Origin: CAYGVT01 sp964353355
Lineage (GTDB): Archaea > Thermoplasmatota > DTKX01 > GCA-020343715
Direction: 5' to 3'
DNA: 64,000 bases
NCBI GenBank assembly: GCA_964353355.1
Contig: CAYGVT010000159.1
Span: 1 to 64,000, forward strand
Shown: positions 1 through 6,959 of the stretch, one piece after another
How the letters are laid out: the number at the start of each line of letters is the position of its first letter
Numbering within the stretch: position 1 is the first letter of the stretch
Notes under the pieces: model-generated
Seen by the model: only the letters and a program-made list of their open reading frames with translations
Databases searched by the model: none
What the model was told of the DNA's origin: nothing
Program-made: the position numbers and the translations under genes

Positions 1-514
1 GCCCCCTCGCTCCCCCTCACCCCCCCGCGAGCCCACGCCTCCGCCAGACCACCTCCGCGCGACAGGGGTCGTCGCCTAACCGCCCCGTCGCACCCCCCCG
101 CTACCCACCCGGACCCTGAAACAGGAGAACGGGACAAGGGAGGCGGGCATCGCAGAGATGCTCGCGTGGATGGAGGTCGAAGCTCAGGGATATCGACGAC
201 CCGGTCGCGGGGTTGCGCCCGCCGCACGGTGCGCTGATATCGACGGAGCTAACTGACAGGGCACACCGAGGAGACCTTAGTACTGCTCATCGTGCCCGTC
301 TCATTATTTCAGGCAATTGGCCTGGCCTCAACGGTAGAGTTGACGGAAGCAGAACGCGACGCTTCGCCGTCTCGACGTGGTACAAGGCGTGCATATCCGA
401 TGATAATCGTTAATATGCATTATCCTGTGCGAGAGTTAAAAGGAATTAATAATACATTACCGATTCCGTCGCGACCGATTGATATATATATTCTGGAGGT
501 GTCTCGCCCGTCAC
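1..514. other. Left-end region without a convincing gene
   Basis: No open frame here has recognisable protein character. Short frames on both strands (for example about 213-413 and 292-528 on +) have no Shine-Dalgarno match or family resemblance. The base composition drops sharply towards AT from about 380 onward. AT-rich blocks at 435-460 and 481-493 are the likely promoter area of the gene that starts at 515, with a GGAGGT Shine-Dalgarno match at 495-500. Confidence 0.5.
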
Positions 515-1414
515 ATGCCGGCCCCTAACCAAAACATAAAGATACCAGAATCGCAAATTGCCACTTCCAGCACTGGACGGATCATCATCGACCGTATCGA
601 GGTTCACGACCTCTTGGTGAAGTCGATGAGTCTGGAGGACTTCAAGGGGAAGTTCACCTATGGGAAATCCAAATTGAAGAACCTCAGGATAAGGCTGACC
701 CTCAAGCCCAAGATCGATTGGTGGGTAGGCATCTATATCGACATGCCGTGGCCCTTCGATGACATCGACTGGAGCTGGAGCGGTACCATTAACCTCGGCG
801 AGGTGACCCTTCCGTGGCTCAACCTGGGCGACCAGGACATATCGTGGGGCAGCTTGAACATCAACTCCCCGAAGATCGTCTTCGGGCCGCTCGACCTGCC
901 CATAGAGCCCATGAAATCGACCCGGATAGAGAACATGGCCATCCGCGACATCGACATGTTCGAGACCAGGATCCCCACGGGCATGTTGGCCCTCCTCGGG
1001 ACCTCGATGTCCATCGCCAATCCATTGGACCCGAAGGACATCTCCGTGGAGGAGACCATGATAGGGACGATGGATTCCGTCAACATCAATCTGCCGAGCT
1101 TCGTGATACCCCAGGAGATTCTGATACCCGACATCAAGATGGACGACCTCGCAACGAGCAACATCAATGCCGCGGGAAGCACCTCGAAGAAATTCGGCCA
1201 GGTCGACCTGGGCCTTCTCAGGCTCACCCTGAGGATCGACATCGAGAGCGAGGTCTCCATCGACAGGATCTCCATCACCGACATCGACGGGGACGTCACC
1301 TTGGGCCGCATGGCGGCCACCGGGATCACGTTCGACCTCGGATTCAACGGTATCGACATCTGCGACCTCAAGCTCAAACAACTCTCCATCCCCAACATAG
1401 AACTGGAGCTGTGA
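515..1414 (+). CDS. Hypothetical beta-rich protein, lipid-cluster neighbour
   Basis: This encodes a 299-residue protein that I do not recognise. From about residue 30 to the end it is a run of short alternating hydrophobic strands of the type I-x-I-x-x-I, with almost no Lys-rich or helical stretches and no signal peptide or membrane helix, so an elongated amphipathic beta-sheet or solenoid is likely. Such surfaces are common in lipid-groove and membrane-surface proteins, but that is inference. The ATG at 515 has GGAGGT 14 nt upstream; a TTG at 479 in the same frame is less likely. The next gene starts 4 nt after the stop, so the two are probably co-transcribed. Third codon positions are richer in A/T than in most of the window. 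Confidence 0.75.
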   Translation: MPAPNQNIKIPESQIATSSTGRIIIDRIEVHDLLVKSMSLEDFKGKFTYGKSKLKNLRIRLTLKPKIDWWVGIYIDMPWPFDDIDWSWSGTINLGEVTLPWLNLGDQDISWGSLNINSPKIVFGPLDLPIEPMKSTRIENMAIRDIDMFETRIPTGMLALLGTSMSIANPLDPKDISVEETMIGTMDSVNINLPSFVIPQEILIPDIKMDDLATSNINAAGSTSKKFGQVDLGLLRLTLRIDIESEVSIDRISITDIDGDVTLGRMAATGITFDLGFNGIDICDLKLKQLSIPNIELEL

Positions 1415-1418
1415 CGAC

Positions 1419-1769
1419 ATGCCATCCAATACCTCACTCCCCAAAGCCATTCTCGCGAGGAGGCAAGAGGAGCTGGCCAAGATGGGAAAGACGGGGAGGA
1501 TCCCCCTGGCCGACGTCTTCCGCATGGTCTACGAGAACATATCGGAGAACCCTCTCGTGAAGGAGTTCGCCCCCGAGGAGCTCAAGGGGCTAAAGACGTC
1601 CATAGACGAGGTCCAGAACAGAATCGACAAGATCTCGAAGAAGGTCCAGGAGAGGAGCGGGACGGGACCCAAGGAGCCGGGCGGGAAGGGGCCGAAGGCC
1701 AACGAGACGGGGCAGACCGTTGGACAGGGGCCACCGACCACCCAAGCACGCACTAAGAAATCGGCTTAA
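1419..1769 (+). CDS. Small hypothetical protein with coiled coil and basic tail
   Basis: This is a 116-residue protein of unknown function. Residues about 8-75 are predominantly helical with a heptad-like region (EELKGLKTSIDEVQNRIDKI), followed by a Gly/Pro/Lys-rich low-complexity tail ending in TKKSA. It lies 4 nt after the beta-rich gene, as in an operon. Its last 17 nt overlap the 3' end of the convergent SCP2-like gene. The helix plus Lys-rich tail arrangement resembles the phasin-like protein encoded at 3243-3752, which may mean both coat the same structure; this is inference only. Confidence 0.7.
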   Translation: MPSNTSLPKAILARRQEELAKMGKTGRIPLADVFRMVYENISENPLVKEFAPEELKGLKTSIDEVQNRIDKISKKVQERSGTGPKEPGGKGPKANETGQTVGQGPPTTQARTKKSA

Positions 1770-2166
1770 CGAGCCCGTATCGGAACTCGTTGAGGATCCC
1801 CACGATCCGTGCCGAGCGATGGCAGATGCCCAGGAAGTCCTCCACCACGACGGAGAGGGATAGGATGATGTCCTGGTCCCCCTTGACCTCCAGTTCCTCC
1901 GAGCCTAGTGCGTCCTCCATCCTCTGAGTCCCGTCAAGGATGTCGAAGAGCAAGCCCCTCGTGATATTGACCTCGACGTCGGGGCCGCTCGCCCCAGGGG
2001 GGGAGATGAGGACACTCCCCTCGGCCACCCGCAGGAGGACCCGTTCGGTGCCCACGCCAACCCCCACGGACCAGCCGGTGGCTCCCCTGGCCAACCCCTT
2101 AAGCTCGACGGGGTAATCCTCGGCAAGCGTCTTGAGGATTGCCTCCGCGCACTCCATGACGTTCAT
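1753..2166 (-). CDS. SCP2-like lipid-binding protein
   Basis: This 137-residue protein resembles the sterol carrier protein 2 fold. The visible signature is the region around residues 75-115, with a hydrophobic helix, then LLFDILDGTQRMEDALGS, then ELEVKGD followed by a hydrophobic stretch, which matches the SCP2 pattern of a helix, a small loop and a strand ending in a GD turn. SCP2 domains bind hydrophobic ligands such as acyl chains or sterol-like lipids in the cytosol. It is the last gene of a four-gene minus-strand operon and overlaps the preceding gene by an ATGA. The sequence is divergent, so the family call is moderate and the ligand unknown. Confidence 0.55.
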   Translation of the reverse strand: MNVMECAEAILKTLAEDYPVELKGLARGATGWSVGVGVGTERVLLRVAEGSVLISPPGASGPDVEVNITRGLLFDILDGTQRMEDALGSEELEVKGDQDIILSLSVVVEDFLGICHRSARIVGILNEFRYGLVKPIS

Positions 2167-3209
2167 CTAAGGGGCCTCGCCGATTCCATGTAGCCCATCA
2201 CACGCGTCCGCTCCGACCCCTCGCTGGTCACCCGCTCCAGGACCGCCTCGCCGAACATCTCGTCAAGCATCGTGATGCCAGAGCCCGTCGTGTCGACGCA
2301 AACAAGCTGGCACACGTCCAAGGGGCGGAAGTCGATGCTCACGGTTCTCTCCGGCGTCCTGCCGATGGCCACCATCCTGCTCGACACAGGGCGATACCGC
2401 TCGGGGAAAAGGATGTTCGCCGTCCCGGGGAACTTACGGACCGCGGAACCGGGCGTCCTTTCGACATCCACTCGGACGTCAGTTCCGAGGATTGTCGTGA
2501 ACGGTATCGTGTCACTGGCCAGGTACATGACGGAATCCACCAGGTCATGCCGACCGCGGTGCAGGTATCTGATGACGAGGATCGAGAGGGGGTCGTTGGG
2601 CCCATCCCTGGGTTCCAGGAAGAGCCCTCCATCCCAGCCGAATGGGTCCCCCCACCTGAACCTGCCCCAGTTGTGATCGTGATAGCCGACCGCTTGGGTC
2701 ACGGGTATCCGGGAACCGTCGAGGGACACGATCCCCCTGACGACCAGCCTGGGGACGACGAGCCACCGGCTGTATCCCGTGGCGAAGGGGGAGAACGTGG
2801 CCAGCATGGGGGAGCTGACGACCTCGAAGCGAAGGTCGAAGTATATGCTCTGGCTCCTCAGACGTCCCGAGAGCCGGTACTCGCCTCCGTCGTAGAGCAC
2901 CACCGACCTGTCGACGAGGACCCCCGGGCTCAGTGGAGAGAATCGGAAGAAGTCCGACGTGTGGGATTCGATGTTGCCCGACCAATGCCTATCGTTCCGG
3001 GAGAACAAGGCGGTGATGCTGGCGATGGCCCCTCCCCTCGAGTAGGGTCCACCGGTGAGGCTGAAATTGAGGAGGCCGAACAGCCTGTTGTCCGGGTCTA
3101 AGAAGACGAAGTGGTGCCATTCCTTGTAGAGCTGCCCTTCGGGGTCCGCCGGGGTTGGGGGGTGGAAGGCATCGAGGTAGGGCAACTCGTCCATCGAATA
3201 GGTATCCAT
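2163..3209 (-). CDS. CrtC/AttH-like lipocalin-fold protein (putative isoprenoid hydratase)
   Basis: This is a 348-residue cytosolic protein. Its central motif GYHDHNWG, preceded by a strand-rich half and followed by GWDGGLFL, is characteristic of the CrtC/AttH superfamily, two tandem lipocalin-like barrels that include hydroxyneurosporene synthase (CrtC, carotenoid 1,2-hydratase). In that family the His/Asp pair of the motif lies in the active cavity that accommodates a long hydrophobic chain. It sits in an operon downstream of a polyprenyl synthase and a phasin-like gene and upstream of an SCP2-like gene (ATGA overlap), so a polyisoprenoid substrate is plausible. No carotenoid-pathway gene is visible in the window, so the true substrate is unknown. 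Confidence 0.65.
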   Translation of the reverse strand: MDTYSMDELPYLDAFHPPTPADPEGQLYKEWHHFVFLDPDNRLFGLLNFSLTGGPYSRGGAIASITALFSRNDRHWSGNIESHTSDFFRFSPLSPGVLVDRSVVLYDGGEYRLSGRLRSQSIYFDLRFEVVSSPMLATFSPFATGYSRWLVVPRLVVRGIVSLDGSRIPVTQAVGYHDHNWGRFRWGDPFGWDGGLFLEPRDGPNDPLSILVIRYLHRGRHDLVDSVMYLASDTIPFTTILGTDVRVDVERTPGSAVRKFPGTANILFPERYRPVSSRMVAIGRTPERTVSIDFRPLDVCQLVCVDTTGSGITMLDEMFGEAVLERVTSEGSERTRVMGYMESARPLR

Positions 3210-3242
3210 GATACCAATTGCCGTTGGGTTCCGAGGTGGGGG

Positions 3243-3752
3243 TCAGCTCTTCTTCTTGGTGGTCTTGGCCGCGGCCTTCGGCGGAACCTTCTTCCCGGTC
3301 ACCTCTGGGCACCTCCTCTTACTCTTGGTCGAGGTCACCTCCTCCCGATTAGCCTTGAGGGTCGTCTCTAGTAGGTCAGTCATCTTCAGACCGTACCGCT
3401 CGTTGAGGCGGGCGATGTCCACCGCCATGTCGATGTTGGCGAGGAGCACCTTGGGGAGGGTGTTATCGAAGAGCCGGGTCCTCTGATCGTTGTCGAGTTC
3501 AGCCAGTTCCTTTCCCATCTCCAGCAGGGACGTCAGGGTGTTATAGCTGGAATTGTATACTATGTCGACCGCTTCCCTAAGCTTGTCCTGTGACGATTTT
3601 GCGTTCAGGATGTCATTGAGTCGGGCCATGGAGCTCGAGGCGACATCAGGACCCAACGGACGCAGCAACTGAGCGGCTATCCTCATCGGCTCCTCGATGA
3701 GTTGTTTGGCACCTTCCTCGGACACACTTTCCTTTACCCCAGCCTTGGCCAT
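3243..3752 (-). CDS. Phasin-like helical protein with Lys-rich tail
   Basis: This 169-residue protein is almost entirely amphipathic helix from about residue 5 to 125, followed by a tail rich in Lys, Ala and Pro (PPKAAAKTTKKKS). That layout resembles bacterial phasins, which coat polyhydroxyalkanoate granules through the helical part and bind nucleic acid through an AAKK tail. No polyester synthase is present here, so a coat of another hydrophobic inclusion or membrane is possible. The ATG at 3752 follows a GGTGGAG match with 6 nt spacing; a GTG at 3764 is an alternative. It is the second gene of the operon led by the polyprenyl synthase. The call rests on architecture, not on a diagnostic motif. 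Confidence 0.5.
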   Translation of the reverse strand: MAKAGVKESVSEEGAKQLIEEPMRIAAQLLRPLGPDVASSSMARLNDILNAKSSQDKLREAVDIVYNSSYNTLTSLLEMGKELAELDNDQRTRLFDNTLPKVLLANIDMAVDIARLNERYGLKMTDLLETTLKANREEVTSTKSKRRCPEVTGKKVPPKAAAKTTKKKS

Positions 3753-3786
3753 GAGAATCTCCACCTCTAGAAGCAGCTCTGGTTAT

Positions 3787-4815
3787 TTATTTATTTCGTT
3801 CCGTCAGGTATTCGCACATCTGATATATCAGGTCCGTCCACTCGTTGTCCTGCATCCATGTGCACTCCTCGTGCAGGACCTCCATTGCCTTCTCGATGAG
3901 GCCGTGGGCTCTCCTCGTTGCCCTCGGGATGCAATCGTACTCGTCCATCAGGTTGCGAACGTACGCCAACTCGGTCTTCGTCCGTCGGTCCTGGGGCTTC
4001 CCGAGCGTCCTGACGACCCTCTCCCTCTCGCGGCCCGAACTGTCGTTCAGCAACGTGATGAGCATCACCGTTCTCTTCCCCTCGCGGATATCACCGTTGA
4101 TCTCCTTGCCGTACCTCGCAAAGCTGCTGTCGAGGTTCAAGGTATCGTCCCGTATCTGGAAGGCGAGTCCCAGGTACCTGCCGAAGCGGGTGAGGGCGTC
4201 CAGCTGATCATCGGTGGCTCGTCTCAGGCCGATGATGGTGCCCGTGCGGAGGGGAGTTATGATAGTGTACCAGCACGTCTTGAGCTCGCACATCCTGTAG
4301 TAGTCCCTGGGGCGCAGGTCGGTCCTGTTCTCCTTCACCCACCCAAGCTCCATCAGTTGGCCCTCCACCGACCTCCTGGCGGTCTGTTCCACCTCGTGCA
4401 CTATCTGGAGGGTCTTCCTCACACCTATCGTGTGAATGTTGTCAAGGAGGGGTAGGACCGTGAGGCACTTGAGGGCGTCGCCCGCGTTGATGGCGAACTC
4501 GAACCCGTATTTCCTGTTCAGGGTCACGGAGCCGCGCCTGTAGATGGACCCGTCCACCAGGTCGTCCTTGATCAAGAAGGCGTTGTGGAGGAACTCAATG
4601 GCGACGGCGGTGTTCTCGGCGTTCCTGACATCCCCGCCGGCGGCACCACAGGCGGCGATGCACAGGACAGGCCTGATGCCCTTGCCCGGGCGAGTGGGGT
4701 AGTCCATGATGACCTCGCGGGTCAGGCCATCCCTTGGGAACTGCTTGCGGAGGTAATGTGCCATGAGATGAGATATCCTGCTGCTGTGTCTCTCAATGGC
4801 CTCCTCGTCAATCAT
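3787..4815 (-). CDS. Polyprenyl diphosphate synthase family protein
   Basis: This is a 342-residue all-helical trans-isoprenyl diphosphate synthase, which condenses isopentenyl diphosphate onto an allylic diphosphate in the cytosol. The first Asp-rich motif is DDLVDG followed by RRG, as in the family. The conserved GKGIRP and the later GDIREGKRT are present. The second Asp-rich motif reads DDTLN instead of DDxxD, losing one Mg2+ ligand, so chain length or activity may be altered. The gene leads a minus-strand operon with phasin-like, CrtC/AttH-like and SCP2-like genes. A TATA box at 4839-4850 places transcription start within a few bases of the ATG at 4815, giving a nearly leaderless message. 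Confidence 0.85.
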   Translation of the reverse strand: MIDEEAIERHSSRISHLMAHYLRKQFPRDGLTREVIMDYPTRPGKGIRPVLCIAACGAAGGDVRNAENTAVAIEFLHNAFLIKDDLVDGSIYRRGSVTLNRKYGFEFAINAGDALKCLTVLPLLDNIHTIGVRKTLQIVHEVEQTARRSVEGQLMELGWVKENRTDLRPRDYYRMCELKTCWYTIITPLRTGTIIGLRRATDDQLDALTRFGRYLGLAFQIRDDTLNLDSSFARYGKEINGDIREGKRTVMLITLLNDSSGRERERVVRTLGKPQDRRTKTELAYVRNLMDEYDCIPRATRRAHGLIEKAMEVLHEECTWMQDNEWTDLIYQMCEYLTERNK

Positions 4816-4838
4816 CGCGGGAGTATGACACGAGAGGG

Positions 4839-4850
4839 TATTTTAAATTA
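4839..4850 (-). promoter_or_regulatory. TATA box of the lipid operon
   Basis: Read on the minus strand this is TAATTTAAAATA, centred about 29 nt before the ATG of the polyprenyl synthase. The spacing fits an archaeal promoter giving a nearly leaderless transcript. Confidence 0.7.
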
Positions 4851-4942
4851 CGTTCGGGCGATTCACAGAACAACTGATAAAACTGGACCCATGGGTCGGA
4901 TTTGCCAATACGCATTCACAATGATGGGGTACGTGGCCGATG

Positions 4943-5080
4943 ATGGAGGTGCCTGAACGGGTGGACGGAGGGCTTCTGGATGGGATTCCCTATATCAAGA
5001 TAACACGGGACATAATCATCGTCAGATTGGAGGATGTGGAGCCTGTCGCCAATTTCATCGAGGAACATTCTGCCAGGTGA
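4943..5080 (+). CDS. Putative 45-residue microprotein
   Basis: This open frame encodes 45 residues beginning MEVPERVDGG and ending VANFIEEHSAR. It has a natural-looking composition with a hydrophobic beta stretch (IPYIKITRDIIIVRLED) followed by a short helix, and codon choice is mixed like its neighbours. It sits in the divergent space between the lipid operon and the AbrB-like gene. There is no clear Shine-Dalgarno match, and a weak CCAATACG block at about 4905-4912 could be the TATA. No family is recognised; it may be spurious. Confidence 0.35.
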   Translation: MEVPERVDGGLLDGIPYIKITRDIIIVRLEDVEPVANFIEEHSAR

Positions 5081-5204
5081 TAAGTCCGTATGGTGGAGCC
5101 TGAGGAGGAGGGCCGCGAAGCTCTAGGATTGCCTATCGTTCTATAAAGCCTAAGGTTCCAGCTAAAGAGAGAGGGCATCTATATTTACTCATCCCCGGCA
5201 TCGA

Positions 5205-5218
5205 ATTATTTATATATA
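5205..5218 (+). promoter_or_regulatory. TATA box for the AbrB-like gene
   Basis: The block ATTATTTATATATA is among the most AT-rich in the window and is centred about 32 nt before the ATG at 5245, the spacing of an archaeal promoter with a very short leader. Confidence 0.7.
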
Positions 5219-5244
5219 CTTTCATATGTACATACCCATGTACC

Positions 5245-5409
5245 ATGTCGAACCGCGTCCGCGTCCAGCAGCACCCCCACGGCATGTTCTCCGTCTCGAT
5301 CCCCCGTGCCCTCTTCCAGGCCCTGCGCATCTCCAAAGGCGAAACCATGGAATGGGTCATCGAGGACGGGAAGCTCGTGCTGAACAGGCTGGGGAAGCCC
5401 AAGAAATAG
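5245..5409 (+). CDS. AbrB/SpoVT-type small DNA-binding protein
   Basis: This 54-residue protein has the swapped-hairpin AbrB pattern: a first strand (NRVRVQQHPHG), the turn F-S-V-S-I-P-R-A-L, then LRISKGETMEWVIEDGKLVLNR, in which the IP-R and the GE/D turn positions are those of MazE/AbrB domains. Such proteins dimerise and bind DNA, often as antitoxins or autoregulators. No toxin gene adjoins it: the next gene is an FAD oxidoreductase about 150 nt away. A TATA box directly upstream and the absence of a Shine-Dalgarno sequence suggest a nearly leaderless message. Confidence 0.8.
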   Translation: MSNRVRVQQHPHGMFSVSIPRALFQALRISKGETMEWVIEDGKLVLNRLGKPKK

Positions 5410-5559
5410 CCCAGGATGACGAGGGATAGACCTCCTTGTCCAGGCCCTCCCAAGGCCTCGAGGCGACGAAGGGATGACCAGCTCCCTCGCCCCCCCTATG
5501 TACATGGCCTGGCGGGGGAGGCGACGGCTTCAAATACCGCGCGGCCCCTCACACGGTCG

Positions 5560-6828
5560 ATGTCCTCGCGCCGGTGGGACACCATCGTCCTCGGGGCGGG
5601 CGTGCTGGGGTGCGCGACCGCGATGCACGTCAAGCTCCAGGCTCCCGAGCGCCTCGTGCTGCTCCTCGACCGCAACCCCCGCCCAGCGATGGGGAACACC
5701 CGCCGGTCGGTCGCGCTCTTCCGGGACCTCTTCACATCGGGCACGAGCCGTGACCTTGCCCGCGCCACCATCGCGCTTCTCGACCACGTCGAGGGCGAGC
5801 TGGGGCACGGGCTCGAGCTCAAGCGGTACGGCTACTACTGGATGATGGACGACGAGCGCTACCGGGCCATGCGGCCCGCGCTCGGCGACCTCGAGGCCCG
5901 GGGCTCGGAGGTGGAGGTGGACGGCACCGAGGAGGTGCGCGCGCGCCTCGGCGAGCTCGTCGCGCCCGAGCCGGCGTCCACCGAGGGCAGGCCGTTGCCC
6001 CACATCGACCGGGCCATCCTGGTCCACAACGCGGGCACCGTCTCGCCGACGCGGCTCGCCCTGTGGTACGAATCCGAGTTCCGCCGCCTCGGCGGGGAGG
6101 TCGAGTACGGCTTCAAGGTCGACCGCCTCGTCCTCGAGGGGGAGCGCGGCGGGCCCACGAGGGTATGGGCGGGGGCGCGCGTGGCCGCGGTCGAGGGGCC
6201 CCTGGGGCGCAGGGCCGCGGTCGAGCTGGTCGTGGCCGCGGGCGCGTGGACCCCGTCCCTGATGGACCCCATCGGCGTGGACTGCCACGTCAAGCCCCAG
6301 ACGCGCCAGGTCTTCGGGCTCAAGGGCCCCGGCGTGGACGACCTGCACGCGGGAAACGGATTTCCGGGCGGCGAGCTTCCGGTGCTCGTCCTGCCCGCCG
6401 GGGGCGTCTACCTCAAGCCCATCCGGACCCAGGGCATGCTCGTGGTCGGGTGCGCGGACCACTGGGGCCGTGCCTATGCGCTCGAGGACGACCCGCAGCC
6501 TGAGCCCTCCTTCCTGGACGGGCAGGTCTGGCCCGTGCTCGGGGCGTACCTGCCCGGCCTCAGGGGCTCGGACGTCCCCATCAGCTGGGCCGGGCAGTAC
6601 CACTACAACACCGTCGACGGGAACCCCTACATCTTCAGAGATTCCAACCTGACCCTGGCCGTGGGCGCGAGCGGCTCCGGCATCATGAAGAGCGATTCCA
6701 TCGGCCGCGTCGCGGCGGCCGTGCACCTTGGGCAAGCCGAATCCAGGCTTTTCGACGGCACCAGGGTGCGCGTGGCGGACCTGGGGGTCAAGCACCGGAA
6801 GGTCGAGGAGGAGCGGCTCATCATCTGA
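5560..6828 (+). CDS. FAD-dependent amine/amino-acid oxidoreductase (DAO family)
   Basis: This 422-residue protein belongs to the D-amino-acid oxidase/glycine oxidase family of flavoproteins. The dinucleotide-binding motif VLGAGVLGCATA lies at the N terminus, an acidic Asp ends the second strand (LLLDRN), and the C-terminal GASGSGIMKS supplies the second FAD contact. The substrate cannot be read from the sequence: glycine, sarcosine, proline or glycerol-3-phosphate-type substrates are possible. An open frame continues upstream to 5416, but a TATA-like CTTCAAATA at 5528-5536 is 25 nt before the ATG at 5560, so a leaderless start there is preferred. It is monocistronic, with the next gene under its own regulated promoter. 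Confidence 0.8.
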   Translation: MSSRRWDTIVLGAGVLGCATAMHVKLQAPERLVLLLDRNPRPAMGNTRRSVALFRDLFTSGTSRDLARATIALLDHVEGELGHGLELKRYGYYWMMDDERYRAMRPALGDLEARGSEVEVDGTEEVRARLGELVAPEPASTEGRPLPHIDRAILVHNAGTVSPTRLALWYESEFRRLGGEVEYGFKVDRLVLEGERGGPTRVWAGARVAAVEGPLGRRAAVELVVAAGAWTPSLMDPIGVDCHVKPQTRQVFGLKGPGVDDLHAGNGFPGGELPVLVLPAGGVYLKPIRTQGMLVVGCADHWGRAYALEDDPQPEPSFLDGQVWPVLGAYLPGLRGSDVPISWAGQYHYNTVDGNPYIFRDSNLTLAVGASGSGIMKSDSIGRVAAAVHLGQAESRLFDGTRVRVADLGVKHRKVEEERLII

Positions 6829-6915
6829 AGCGCAGGGCGCGGGCCCATCCCTGGCGGGCGGCGCTCGGCCCCTCTCCCACCCCTGGCCATCGCCAAGCCT
6901 CTGTCCCGACCGCAA

Positions 6916-6924
6916 GGTTTAAGA
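6916..6924 (+). promoter_or_regulatory. TATA box of the M48 protease gene
   Basis: The block GGTTTAAGA lies 36-44 nt before the ATG at 6960, predicting a transcription start near 6945, inside the palindrome at 6938-6958. Confidence 0.6.
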
Positions 6925-6937
6925 TGTGGTAGCAGTA

Positions 6938-6958
6938 TTATCAACCTAAGGTTGATAA
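6938..6958. promoter_or_regulatory. Perfect palindromic operator over the protease start site
   Basis: Two 10-bp arms, TTATCAACCT and AGGTTGATAA, are exact reverse complements separated by a single A. The element ends one base before the ATG at 6960 and covers the transcription start predicted from the TATA box. That position is typical of archaeal repressor sites. In the mRNA it would also form a hairpin over the ribosome entry region, so a post-transcriptional role is possible. Confidence 0.65.
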
Positions 6959-6959
6959 C

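Noticed and set aside
213..528. Two short plus-strand frames in the left-end region
   Set aside because: No ribosome site, no family resemblance, and they overlap each other and the promoter area of the gene at 515.
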